From contig JBAXKJ010000018.1 of assembly GCA_037137375.1 (NCBI GenBank), positions 57,600-121,599 on the forward strand: DNA of 64,000 bases, given 5' to 3'. Source of the DNA: CAINVV01 sp037137375. Its GTDB lineage: Bacteria; Bacteroidota; Bacteroidia; Bacteroidales; Prolixibacteraceae. Made by a program: the position numbers and the translations under genes. Shown here one piece after another: positions 34,046 to 42,233 of the stretch (position 1 is its first letter; each line of letters starts with the position of its first letter). The notes below the pieces were generated by a model, which did not search any database, had not been told where the DNA came from, and saw only the letters and a list, made by a program, of their open reading frames with translations.

Positions 34046-34378
34046 ATGGAAAGCAAACATTTTATTATTGGCAGCGAGACTTCCATTCAGGATTTAGGTG
34101 AAGGCGTTTCGCGTCAGATACTGGGCTATAACGATCAACTTATGATGGTTAAAGTAATTTTTAATAAAGGTGCCATTGGCGCCATTCATGCCCATGTTCA
34201 TTCCCAAACTACGTATTGTCCGGAAGGTAGTTTTACCTTTAAAATAGGGGAGGAATCCCGGACAATTAAGGCCGGAGATGCGGTATATATTCCTTCCGGA
34301 GTCCTTCACGGAGTGGTTTGTCTGCAGTCAGGAGCATTAATTGATACCTTTAACCCGGTGAGGCAGGATTTTTTGTAG
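34046..34378 (+). CDS. kdgF: KdgF-like cupin (uronate linearisation)
   Basis: 110 residues from the ATG at 34046 (MESKHFIIGSETSIQDLGEG). It is one cupin domain with the metal-binding motif GAIGAIHAHVHSQTTYCPEGSF and the second motif IPSGVLHGVVCLQSGALIDTF. The whole length resembles KdgF, which opens the 4,5-unsaturated monouronates made by pectin and alginate lyases into linear ketones for further breakdown. The opening LGEGVSRQILGYNDQLMMV and the ending NPVRQDFL are typical of that family. It stands alone but fits the lyase genes at 54-58 kb. Its 3' end overlaps the convergent DUF2339 gene by 29 bp. Confidence 0.82.
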   Translation: MESKHFIIGSETSIQDLGEGVSRQILGYNDQLMMVKVIFNKGAIGAIHAHVHSQTTYCPEGSFTFKIGEESRTIKAGDAVYIPSGVLHGVVCLQSGALIDTFNPVRQDFL

Positions 34379-36011
34379 CATCAATTTCTTTATTGCTTTT
34401 CAATTTCTTGGTATAATAGATTGAAACTCCAAGGATTAATAGTCCGACGAAGATAAATGCCACGATTCTGTAACCGACGCCCATCTTCGAAATATCGAAC
34501 ATGAACAGGTTCATAACCGCTGTCAGCAGGGTAAGAAATGCCAGCCACCTGTATTTCACATTCTTCAGGATGACGCTCATAATCATGTAGGCTACTGCTG
34601 CCAGACCCCACGAGATGGTCACATAATCTTTGGCGACAGCGTTATACAGGGTATACAACATGATGAAAAAGGTAATCACCAGGTAGAAATTGCGGATAGC
34701 GTCTGTCTTGAGCTCCAGCCTCTTTTGTTGCCAGTTAAGGATTCTTGCTGAGACTATTGCGATCAGTGTAAAAGAGATATTATAGGAGTCTATTGATTTG
34801 GAAGAGATCAGATAGGCCAACAGAATCATGGTATAGAGAGCGGTATTCATCAGTACAATAAGGTTGGACCGAAACCAGATTGCAATGGCTAATACGACCA
34901 AACTCTGCCAGGCAAGGAAGATGAACGATCCTGGTAAGTCTGAATATCCGTATACCGCAATACTCAAAGCCATGAAACCAATATTGACATAAAAGAAAGA
35001 GTCGAATCTACTGTCGATTTTGTAATTAAGAATGATGGCATAGATCAGACTTAAGATCGAGATGCCGAGGAAAATCCAGATGTAACTTTTTGTGTAAAAG
35101 GTAAGTACGATCAGCATGACCAGCAATGAAAAGGCAATGCTGTTGAGGATGACTGTCGCATTTGACACCTCGGCCCCGACTTTCCCGATTTGTTTAAGAA
35201 ACGGCGCGGTCGAATAGATGATACCGTATAAGAACAAGTATATCAGGTTGTTCTGTGGATTCGTCACGGCCGCCATAGGATGTCCCATCACGGGATTACC
35301 AACCAGCCAGATGGTATGACCGATGTAAACCATGAAGATGGAGAGAATCAGGAGTGTGTCCCAGCCATTCCGGTACTGCAAGTAGACCACAGCAGCCGTT
35401 GCCACGACAAACAGCATGAGGGTTACCTGGGTCTGATCGGCAAATATGGCGGTTACTATCAGCAGGGTATAAGCAAAGAACCCCATTAGCTGGGATTTTT
35501 CAGTATCAGCCTTGTAGAAGAAGGCTGCAATTGAAGCAAGCAAAAGAGCGACGACTAGCCATTCATTTCCAATCAGCGGATTATCAACGATGAAATGAAG
35601 TCTGAGTAAAGTGTAGTAAATCAGGATATAGGCACTTATCCGGAACATAAATGCCATGTAAGACAGGGTCTTCTTGAGATATTCTGCCAGGATGAAGGTC
35701 AGGATGGTAGATCCTGCGCCCAGCATAAATGAGGCAACGCCGCCAAGGGTATTATTGACGAACATCATAGTAAACATCATGCCCAGCAATAGTACAGCGC
35801 TGCCAATCCAGGCCAGACCGTGTTCGAAAACCTTGGATTCTGAGAGCGGGTTAGCAAATTCTTCTTCTTTTTCAGCAGAAGCAACCTGGTGGGAAGAGCC
35901 GGGAGTTATTTTGTATCCGGCTCTAAGCATGGCTTCTATCCTGCTGATCCTTTCGTCGAAAGAGTTGACTTTATCTGCCAGCTCTTTCAGGGTCAATTTT
36001 TGTTCAGCCAT
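34350..36011 (-). CDS. DUF2339-like polytopic membrane protein
   Basis: 553 residues. The N-terminus is a short coiled-coil (LADKVNSFDERISRIEAML), a polar linker, then about fourteen hydrophobic helices from residue 60 to the end. This layout, with a charged N-terminal helix and many consecutive helices, fits the DUF2339 family of predicted inner-membrane proteins. The function is unknown; no catalytic motif is visible. It may share a transcript with the NrfD operon 45 bp upstream. Its last codons overlap the end of the KdgF-like gene. Confidence 0.7.
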   Translation of the reverse strand: MAEQKLTLKELADKVNSFDERISRIEAMLRAGYKITPGSSHQVASAEKEEEFANPLSESKVFEHGLAWIGSAVLLLGMMFTMMFVNNTLGGVASFMLGAGSTILTFILAEYLKKTLSYMAFMFRISAYILIYYTLLRLHFIVDNPLIGNEWLVVALLLASIAAFFYKADTEKSQLMGFFAYTLLIVTAIFADQTQVTLMLFVVATAAVVYLQYRNGWDTLLILSIFMVYIGHTIWLVGNPVMGHPMAAVTNPQNNLIYLFLYGIIYSTAPFLKQIGKVGAEVSNATVILNSIAFSLLVMLIVLTFYTKSYIWIFLGISILSLIYAIILNYKIDSRFDSFFYVNIGFMALSIAVYGYSDLPGSFIFLAWQSLVVLAIAIWFRSNLIVLMNTALYTMILLAYLISSKSIDSYNISFTLIAIVSARILNWQQKRLELKTDAIRNFYLVITFFIMLYTLYNAVAKDYVTISWGLAAVAYMIMSVILKNVKYRWLAFLTLLTAVMNLFMFDISKMGVGYRIVAFIFVGLLILGVSIYYTKKLKSNKEIDATKNPASPG

Positions 36012-36055
36012 AACTAAAAAATTGAGGTTAATAGTTACTATTAGCTAGTATGCGC

Positions 36056-37252
36056 TTAATGTTCCAGCTGGGTCTTCTTCCACGGAGGGAAGAGCCAGAG
36101 AAGAAAAGCGAGGATAAAGAATGGAACGATCAGCCAGATACTGGCCACGAGGAACCCTTCGGAGCCTATCAGAGAGAGTTTAAAGCTGGTAAAACCCAGG
36201 AAACTCTTTGAAAACAGCTGTCCGCCGATTACCACATTCCAGCGCATGAAAAAGATACCTATCAGTACAAGAATCCCGGTTACCGTGTAAAGAACGATAC
36301 GAAGGTTTTCCTTTGGCTTATAGAATTGCAGGATACCGAGGGTTAGAAGCGGCAGCAACATACCCACACAAATCTGCATGATCAGTAGCGTGAAATTGAG
36401 ATGGCCGGATATCAGGAGTGAGATGATTTCGAATGACTCTTCGGCTTCATAAAACCGGTGAATCTGATCGAGGGACTCCATGGTGAAGTCGATAATGATG
36501 ATATAGAAGAGATATTTGGCTATCGTATCCAGACAGAGCATGTCAATTTTCTGTTTTCGCACATAATTGATCACAACGAAGAGGACCATTACCAGTGCGA
36601 TCCCGGATACCATTGCCGAGAAGAGAAAGATGATAGGCATCATCACGGTAGACCACCACGGGTTTGCCTTGATAGAACCGAAGATAAATCCCACGTACCC
36701 GTGAAGGAGAAAAGCGGACGGAATACCTATCACAGTGACAATATAACCCAGTTTTGCGTCCAGTTTGAGTGACTTTGGTGAAATGTCATCGCTTCCCAGG
36801 GCAAGCGCCTTGTACATCCATTTCTTTATTCCGGTGTTTTCCCTTGCCCAAATGACCAGGTCATACCTGTAATCGAACCAGATTTCCAGGAGCAGAACGA
36901 TCATCAGGTACCACAGATAAACGAATCCGAAAATCGCCATGGCTGAGGTAAGGTGGGGCGTCATCATGATTTCCCAGGCTCTAAGCGGCTGACCGAGGTG
37001 AAAGACCAGCGGCATCGTGGCAACGAGCAGAAAGGCAAAGGAGGTTAAAAGTGCAATGACGTAAGTGGGCTTGAGTGATTTTACATTGAAGACGCGTTCC
37101 AGCGAAGCCAAGATAAAGGCGCCTGCAACGAGACCTGTAATAAATGGGTAGAGAACGATCAGCACCGACCAGCTGAGTTCTATTTCATTCGGGTAGATGA
37201 ATCCATCTACTTTCGAAAGAGCCTGATATAAATGTTCAAATTCCGGATTCAT
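36056..37252 (-). CDS. NrfD/PsrC-like quinone-interacting membrane subunit
   Basis: 398 residues with about nine or ten membrane helices (IVLYPFITGLVAGAFILAS, YVIALLTSFAFLLVATMPLVFHLGQP and so on). The second helix pair with HLGQPLRAWEIMM and the loop H/E residues are typical of the NrfD/PsrC family, which exchanges electrons and protons with menaquinone. Third gene of an operon: tetrahaem cytochrome c, 16-Cys FeS protein, NrfD; the gap to the FeS gene is 1 bp. No molybdopterin or other catalytic subunit is present nearby. Confidence 0.9.
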   Translation of the reverse strand: MNPEFEHLYQALSKVDGFIYPNEIELSWSVLIVLYPFITGLVAGAFILASLERVFNVKSLKPTYVIALLTSFAFLLVATMPLVFHLGQPLRAWEIMMTPHLTSAMAIFGFVYLWYLMIVLLLEIWFDYRYDLVIWARENTGIKKWMYKALALGSDDISPKSLKLDAKLGYIVTVIGIPSAFLLHGYVGFIFGSIKANPWWSTVMMPIIFLFSAMVSGIALVMVLFVVINYVRKQKIDMLCLDTIAKYLFYIIIIDFTMESLDQIHRFYEAEESFEIISLLISGHLNFTLLIMQICVGMLLPLLTLGILQFYKPKENLRIVLYTVTGILVLIGIFFMRWNVVIGGQLFSKSFLGFTSFKLSLIGSEGFLVASIWLIVPFFILAFLLWLFPPWKKTQLEH

Positions 37253-37253
37253 A

Positions 37254-38021
37254 TTATCGTACCTCCTGATTTAATGCGTTGTAATATAATTTACTTCCCG
37301 TATTCAAATGCGGCTTCAGCACATATACGTTCTTTGACCTGATGAATTTTGAAACGGCGCTTTCAGGATCATTCAGATCGCCTGAGATACGGGCTTTTGT
37401 CGGACAATTGTCCATGCAGGCAGGGTTCATTCCCTTTTTAATACGGTGGAAACACAGCGTACATTTGTCTACAACGTGCTTCTCCAGATGAAAATAACGG
37501 CAGCCATAAGGGCATGCCTGGATGCAATATTTACAACCTATGCAGTATTTTTCATCCACTAATACGATTCCTTCTTCTGTTTCGTAGGTGGCCCCGACCG
37601 GACAAACCTGCACACAGGGGGATTTTGCGCAATGATTACACATCTTTGGCACGAAGAAAGTTTTCTCAATCTGATCTGCGGGAACGGACTGGGTAAATCC
37701 GTCAATTCCTCCATTGGGAGATTCGACTTTGAGCGTTCCATCTTTTTTGATGGTGTATTGTTCGACCCAACTCCTGAAGAAGAAAGGCTCCTGGGGTACA
37801 TTATTTTCGATCTTGCAGGTCTTGGCACAGGTTCCGCAACCGATACATTTTTCTATATCGATCGCAATTCCATACCAAGGGCCTTTGGTGTTTCTTTTAA
37901 CAGCGGCAAATAGTACCGCATTGTAGGAGGGAAGGGTGGAGGCTACCACCAGCGTTCCTGCTGTCATTCCGGCATTCCTGAGGAAATTGCGCCGGGACAG
38001 GCTTGAGGTTTTATCTGTCAT
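37254..38021 (-). CDS. Tat-exported 4x[4Fe-4S] electron-transfer subunit
   Basis: 255 residues. Tat signal SLSRRNFLRNAGMTAGTLV at the N-terminus. Four Cys groups for four [4Fe-4S] clusters: CIGCGTCAKTC, CNHCAKSPCVQVCP, CIGCKYCIQACPYGC, and CTLCFHRI...CMDNCP. It matches the NrfC/PsrB/DmsB-type subunit that passes electrons between a periplasmic partner and the NrfD membrane subunit. The export signal puts it outside the inner membrane. The ATG overlaps the stop of the cytochrome gene by 4 bp (ATGA), so translation is coupled. Confidence 0.93.
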   Translation of the reverse strand: MTDKTSSLSRRNFLRNAGMTAGTLVVASTLPSYNAVLFAAVKRNTKGPWYGIAIDIEKCIGCGTCAKTCKIENNVPQEPFFFRSWVEQYTIKKDGTLKVESPNGGIDGFTQSVPADQIEKTFFVPKMCNHCAKSPCVQVCPVGATYETEEGIVLVDEKYCIGCKYCIQACPYGCRYFHLEKHVVDKCTLCFHRIKKGMNPACMDNCPTKARISGDLNDPESAVSKFIRSKNVYVLKPHLNTGSKLYYNALNQEVR

Positions 38022-38455
38022 GGCTGATGGGGATTATGGCATTTAACACAGTTGTCTTCAGGATGATGATCTTTAATATTCTGCTGGACGATAGCCTTTT
38101 CCGGACGGGCCGGATTGATAGAATGGCATTTTGCACAGAACTCCCGAGTGTTGGGTTTGATCAGCTTTTCTGTTTTTGGATTTTCAATGTGTTTGTAGGC
38201 AGCGCCATGGCAGCCTTCGCAGGAAAGATCGCTGTGATAGCTTTCATTTTTCATATTGACAATCGCGTCGTGACAGCTTACACAACTGTTGTTGCCAACA
38301 AAATGAACTGGTAAAGCCGCAATCTCGGCAATGGAATTTCCCCTGTAATGACCGTATTGGCCAAAAGAGTCGGGGGTTAGGGCGTTTTTAAGGAGCAGAA
38401 ATAGTGAAACTACAACAACTCCTGTCATTAGCAGACGTTTCAGATGTAGAGGCAT
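38018..38455 (-). CDS. Membrane-anchored tetrahaem cytochrome c
   Basis: 145 residues. One N-terminal helix (LLMTGVVVVSLFLLLKNA) serves as signal anchor. Four haem-binding CxxCH motifs: CVSCH, CEGCH, CAKCH and CVKCH, with extra His residues (HFVGNNS, YHSDLS, DHHPEDN) that could be distal ligands. It is similar in layout to small cytochrome c7/NrfB-like carriers. First gene of the cytochrome-FeS-NrfD operon, with a good promoter 62 bp upstream. It probably moves electrons between the FeS/NrfD module and an unknown periplasmic partner. Confidence 0.92.
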   Translation of the reverse strand: MPLHLKRLLMTGVVVVSLFLLLKNALTPDSFGQYGHYRGNSIAEIAALPVHFVGNNSCVSCHDAIVNMKNESYHSDLSCEGCHGAAYKHIENPKTEKLIKPNTREFCAKCHSINPARPEKAIVQQNIKDHHPEDNCVKCHNPHQP

Positions 38456-38516
38456 ACACTTGATTCTAGTTTAGAAGTAATATTTATTCGTGTTTGGAAG
38501 TACAGAATGAATATTC

Positions 38517-38546
38517 CAAATATATAAATATCTAAATATACTCCAA
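38517..38546 (-). promoter_or_regulatory. Promoter of the tetrahaem cytochrome operon
   Basis: On the minus strand: TTG at 38546-38544, a 19-nt spacer, then TATATTTG at 38524-38517. Both boxes and the spacing match the Bacteroidota consensus. The leader to the ATG at 38455 is about 55 nt. Confidence 0.6.
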
Positions 38547-38630
38547 ATTAAAATCTATGCTTTCTGCCTGAAAATGAGTCCCTATATGTTTATTTATATC
38601 AATTCTTATTTACTATGAGTATTCAGAACA

Positions 38631-39278
38631 CTAATTCTTCTCCATAAATTTGATCAAACCGACCACACTTTCCTCGTTTTCGTATTTTACCTTGTTCTCT
38701 TTTACATATTTTTTGAACAGGTCGGATTTGTCCTCAAATAGCCTGGCAAGCTGCCTTAAGTTGACAAAAAGCTGCACTTGTCCGTCCTTTTTAAGCCAAT
38801 AATCGGTCGATCCCTTGGTCTCGACACCCTCTGGCAATTGCAATGCATAAGCTTGCCCATTGGATAAGAAGGTGGAATACGAGGTAACTGATGAAGTCTG
38901 AGAGGTGCCACCGTATGCCGCCGGTTTGCCTGGATCCACGATACTCCCTTTGTATCCGGCATAGAGATCGTATTTGTTATGGTATAAGATTTCGACAAAT
39001 TTGTTTTTTAAGATAATGAACTTGGTTTCACCGATATAGACGGTGTCTATATCTTCTAATCTTGTGATAGCCAGATTTTTACCATCCTTGATGAAGATCA
39101 TTTCTTCTGTCAGTGCATTATAATTGAGCATGGCCTCATTCTTTACCCCTGATTTCATTAAGACCGATCCCTTGATGAATTCCGGGTAGACATAATGGCT
39201 GACTTCCACGGCTTTTCTTTGGCCAAAAGTAAGGTCCGCAATCAGACCAATAATCAAAAACAAATACATCTTTCTCAT
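38631..39278 (-). CDS. Secreted protein of unknown function
   Basis: 215 residues with a signal peptide (MRKMYLFLIIGLIADLTFG, cleavage near residue 19). The mature part has alternating strands, for example KGSVLMKSGVKNEAMLNYNALTEEMIF and LEDIDTVYIGETKFIILKN, which resembles periplasmic proteins of Bacteroidota that report on a stored surface material. The C-terminal 60 residues are helical and charged (LRQLARLFEDKSDLFKKYVKENKVKYENEE). I do not recognise a family with certainty and assign no function. Not obviously linked to its neighbours. Confidence 0.7.
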   Translation of the reverse strand: MRKMYLFLIIGLIADLTFGQRKAVEVSHYVYPEFIKGSVLMKSGVKNEAMLNYNALTEEMIFIKDGKNLAITRLEDIDTVYIGETKFIILKNKFVEILYHNKYDLYAGYKGSIVDPGKPAAYGGTSQTSSVTSYSTFLSNGQAYALQLPEGVETKGSTDYWLKKDGQVQLFVNLRQLARLFEDKSDLFKKYVKENKVKYENEESVVGLIKFMEKN

Positions 39279-39581
39279 ATAACAAATTTTTCAAATTCTA
39301 TCTCTGTAAACTTTTCAATTTCTCCCATCCATCAGTTTCTGCCACGTCTTCAAGCGGTTTGAAAGATTTTGAGCGCTTAAAGCGGATCTCTTGAGCATAA
39401 TCGCAATCATCAGAAAGAAATGCAAGTGAGAAGCCCGATTCACCAATCAAGTCGTAATTTGCCGAAATACACTTCAATATGGGGTCAAACGAGTTGATCA
39501 GGCTAAGATAGTAAAATATATTTTGATAGTTTTGAAACCGCTGTCGGCAGACAGAGTATATACTGATATATTTTCTTTTTT
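39279..39581. other. Intergenic region with a possible gene remnant
   Basis: A 303-bp gap between divergent genes. On the minus strand it contains an open frame without ATG/GTG (see 39298-39552). TATATTTT near 39567 is too close to the TonB-receptor ATG to be its -7 box. No terminator or RNA gene seen. Confidence 0.4.
39298..39552 (-). pseudogene. Possible C-terminal gene remnant without a start codon
   Basis: On the minus strand a frame stays open for about 85 codons and ends at TAG (39300-39298), 20 bp before the secreted protein gene. Its last 60 residues look protein-like: LIGESGFSLAFLSDDCDY, then EIRFKRSKSFKPLEDVAE and TDGWEKLKSLQR. There is no ATG or GTG; a TTG at 39477 would give only 59 residues. 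It may be the tail of a decayed gene, or a short gene with an unusual start. I cannot name a family. Confidence 0.35.
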
Positions 39582-42149
39582 ATGAAACATTTATCGCTTT
39601 CCCTACTGTTCTTTTTATCTGGTACCGCCTTTCTTTTTGGCCAGACGGGCAGGATTTCCGGAATTATTGCAGACCAGAGTTCCAACGACAGAATTCCATT
39701 CGCTTCAGTTAGCCTGGTTTCAGAGAATTCGAAGATTCAGACTGGAACCGTCTCGAAGGGGGATGGCTCTTTTGTCCTGGATAATGTTGGTTATGGAAAA
39801 TACAAGATGGTGGTCTATTTCATGGGCTACAAGACGGATACCATAACTGGCCTCGAAATTGGCAAACAATCCGCCAGGCTCAGCCTGGGGACCATCCGAT
39901 TGAAACCTGTATCAATAAGCGTAGGGGAGGTGCAGGTTCAGGCGAATGCCAAGACTAACCTGAACCGAATCGACCGGCAGACCTATCGTGCGGCAGATTT
40001 TGCTACAGCAAAGGGTGGAACTGCGACCGATCTGCTCAGTAAGCTTCCTTCTGTTTCTGTTGATCCGGAAGGAAATGTTTCCGTGCGGGGAACCACGGAT
40101 TTTGTGGTATACCTGAATGGGAAGCCGACTCAAATGGATCCGTCAGCGCTTTTGGGCCAGATTTCCGGAGCTCAGATAGAAAATGTTGAGATAATATCCA
40201 TTCCGACAGCAAAATATGATTCTCAAGGGAAGGGTGGGATCATCAATATCAATACTAAAAAGACAGGGGCTGAAGGACTTTCGGTTGCAGTCAACGGACT
40301 TCTCGGCGGGGCGCCCTGGACCAATGTCACGGACCGATATGATGGATTTAAACTGAATGATGATCGTTATGGCGGAGGCCTCAATATGGTTTATTTCAAG
40401 GATAAACTCACTATTTCCGGAGGACTCAATTACAATCACCGAAATGTGAACGGACGCAGGGTTGGTGATGCAAGAATTCTGGTTAAGGATGGAACTTACC
40501 GTCACATGATCGCAGATGGAGAGCGGCCAGAGTGGTATGATTATCTCTCTGCCAGTTTAGGTGTTGATTATCAATTATCTAAGCAGTCCACCTTGTCTGG
40601 TTCCTATTTTTATGGCAACAGGACCGAGGGAAGGTCGGCGTTCTACATCTACAATATATTTTATGGTGACATCAATAATGCTACTATTCCAGGGGTAAAC
40701 AGAAAAGATACCTGGATCTACAATCCCAATACGGATACCCGTTTTGGGCAGTTTCAAAATGCTAATATTGATTATTCGCATCAATTTAACAAGACGACAG
40801 ATTTGAAATTGTCAGTTCTTTATGAGCATTCCAACTTAAGCAGGGAATTGAATAATCGGAACTTTAATTTTGATAATAACACTAAAAATGTAGGTCAGAT
40901 TGCGCTGCAATACAAGCAAAACGATGATACGCCCCTCGATGGGTATCGCTTATCAGCAGATTATTCAACAGTCCTGGACAATGGATCGAAGCTGGGACTA
41001 GGTATACAGCCACAATACCTTTCTATCTCTGGAAATTTTAAATATGATACCCTTGATGTGAAGGCTTCCAGGTTTTTACCTTATACTGATCTGCAAAATG
41101 GCATCGACGTAAGCAGGGGTATCTACGCTGCTTATGCGGACTATTCTGGTATTTATAAGAAGATAAAGTACATTGTAGGACTGAGAATGGAATACACCGA
41201 TCAGTCAATCAGTCTGTTGTCTGCAAATTACTTTTCCCTGTTCGATGGACTGAAGAAATCTCAATATACGGATCGCCGCCTGGATCTTTTTCCGAATCTT
41301 CATCTCGAATCTGAGTTAACTGCAAAAGACAAGTTGAGTTTTGCCGCCAGCCGACGGGTGAGCAGGCCGCCAATCAAGAACCTGGCACCCTTTTTATACC
41401 GGCGCCATCTGGAGGTTTATGAGGTTGGGGATCCCCAGTTAAAACCTGAATATCTGTTGAACGCAGAGCTTTCCTATGACAGGAAGATTGCTAAACACAA
41501 CATTACCTTAACAGGATTTTACCGTGGAGTGAATAATTCTGTTTTTAGGGTTAATACAGTTACGAATGAGATTCCGGCGGTTCTGGCGATAACAAAGGAG
41601 GAAGTGCTGATTCGCAGTTACACGAATGCTGGCAATTCAACCTCCATTGGTGCGGAATTGAACGCCAATATTGATGGGGGGAAATTTGCCAAGTTCTTCA
41701 TCGGCGGATCCTTGTTTAATTATGCTGTTAAGGGTAATATATTTGGTTATCAGGTAGATAATAGTAGTTTGAACTGGAGTCTGAAATCCAATGTGAACCT
41801 GACATTTACCAAAGAGCTCAAACTCGCGTTGGATTTTAACCTAAAATCTGCTACCGTAACTGCTCAGGGAAAAAACGATCTGTTCTATCTTGTCAACTCG
41901 TCATTTAGTTATACTCCGGCAAAGCTCAAGGGATGGGATCTATCCCTCAAGTTACTTGATTTCTTTAATTCAAATATTGAAGGGTTAGATACACAAGCAT
42001 TTAACAAGACTGGCAAGGAGATTTTTTATCAGACAACTACTTACTACCGGAAGGGCAGTATCGTTGAACTGGGTCTGACGTATGCTTTTAACAGGAAAGG
42101 GAAAAGCACGCAGAAAGTAGACAGTGCCTTTGGAAAGGATCAGTTTTAG
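39582..42149 (+). CDS. TonB-dependent receptor/outer-membrane beta-barrel family protein
   Basis: 855 residues. Signal peptide (MKHLSLSLLFFLSGTAFLFG). A CarboxypepD_reg-like domain (about 22-105; GRISGIIADQSSNDRIPFAS, YKMVVYFMGYKTDTI) precedes a plug-like region (about 135-230; DLLSKLPSVSVDPEGNVSVRG, ENVEIISIPTAKYDSQGKGGIININ) and a large beta-barrel (about 300-840), matching the outer membrane protein beta-barrel family rather than SusC. No TonB box could be placed with confidence. It probably imports a siderophore, peptide or other ligand; the substrate is unknown. No SusD partner follows. Confidence 0.9.
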   Translation: MKHLSLSLLFFLSGTAFLFGQTGRISGIIADQSSNDRIPFASVSLVSENSKIQTGTVSKGDGSFVLDNVGYGKYKMVVYFMGYKTDTITGLEIGKQSARLSLGTIRLKPVSISVGEVQVQANAKTNLNRIDRQTYRAADFATAKGGTATDLLSKLPSVSVDPEGNVSVRGTTDFVVYLNGKPTQMDPSALLGQISGAQIENVEIISIPTAKYDSQGKGGIININTKKTGAEGLSVAVNGLLGGAPWTNVTDRYDGFKLNDDRYGGGLNMVYFKDKLTISGGLNYNHRNVNGRRVGDARILVKDGTYRHMIADGERPEWYDYLSASLGVDYQLSKQSTLSGSYFYGNRTEGRSAFYIYNIFYGDINNATIPGVNRKDTWIYNPNTDTRFGQFQNANIDYSHQFNKTTDLKLSVLYEHSNLSRELNNRNFNFDNNTKNVGQIALQYKQNDDTPLDGYRLSADYSTVLDNGSKLGLGIQPQYLSISGNFKYDTLDVKASRFLPYTDLQNGIDVSRGIYAAYADYSGIYKKIKYIVGLRMEYTDQSISLLSANYFSLFDGLKKSQYTDRRLDLFPNLHLESELTAKDKLSFAASRRVSRPPIKNLAPFLYRRHLEVYEVGDPQLKPEYLLNAELSYDRKIAKHNITLTGFYRGVNNSVFRVNTVTNEIPAVLAITKEEVLIRSYTNAGNSTSIGAELNANIDGGKFAKFFIGGSLFNYAVKGNIFGYQVDNSSLNWSLKSNVNLTFTKELKLALDFNLKSATVTAQGKNDLFYLVNSSFSYTPAKLKGWDLSLKLLDFFNSNIEGLDTQAFNKTGKEIFYQTTTYYRKGSIVELGLTYAFNRKGKSTQKVDSAFGKDQF

Positions 42150-42170
42150 CGCTGCGCGCATTTGAAAAAT

Positions 42171-42193
42171 TTGCTTCATCGGATTTGCAATCC
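42171..42193 (+). repeat. Diverged single copy of the 27.9-kb REP-like repeat
   Basis: Starts TTGCTTCATCGGATTTGC and matches 27925-27947 at 21 of 23 positions. It lies between the convergent genes ending at 42149 and 42234. The right half of the hairpin is degraded. Confidence 0.55.
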
Positions 42194-42233
42194 TTGAGAC
42201 CAACTAATGATTTTGATTTATAGGCTGTTAATC

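Noticed and set aside
36056..38455. Call of alternative complex III for the cytochrome/FeS/NrfD operon
   Set aside because: ActB-size fused FeS/molybdopterin-like protein and the further Act subunits are absent; the cytochrome has four rather than five haems.
39503..39685. 60-codon minus-strand frame with ATG over the TonB-receptor start
   Set aside because: Opposite to a clear signal peptide and barrel protein; the protein-like frame in that gap is a different one (39298-39552).
39582..42149. SusC call for the outer-membrane barrel
   Set aside because: It lacks SusC length and signature segments and has no SusD gene next to it.
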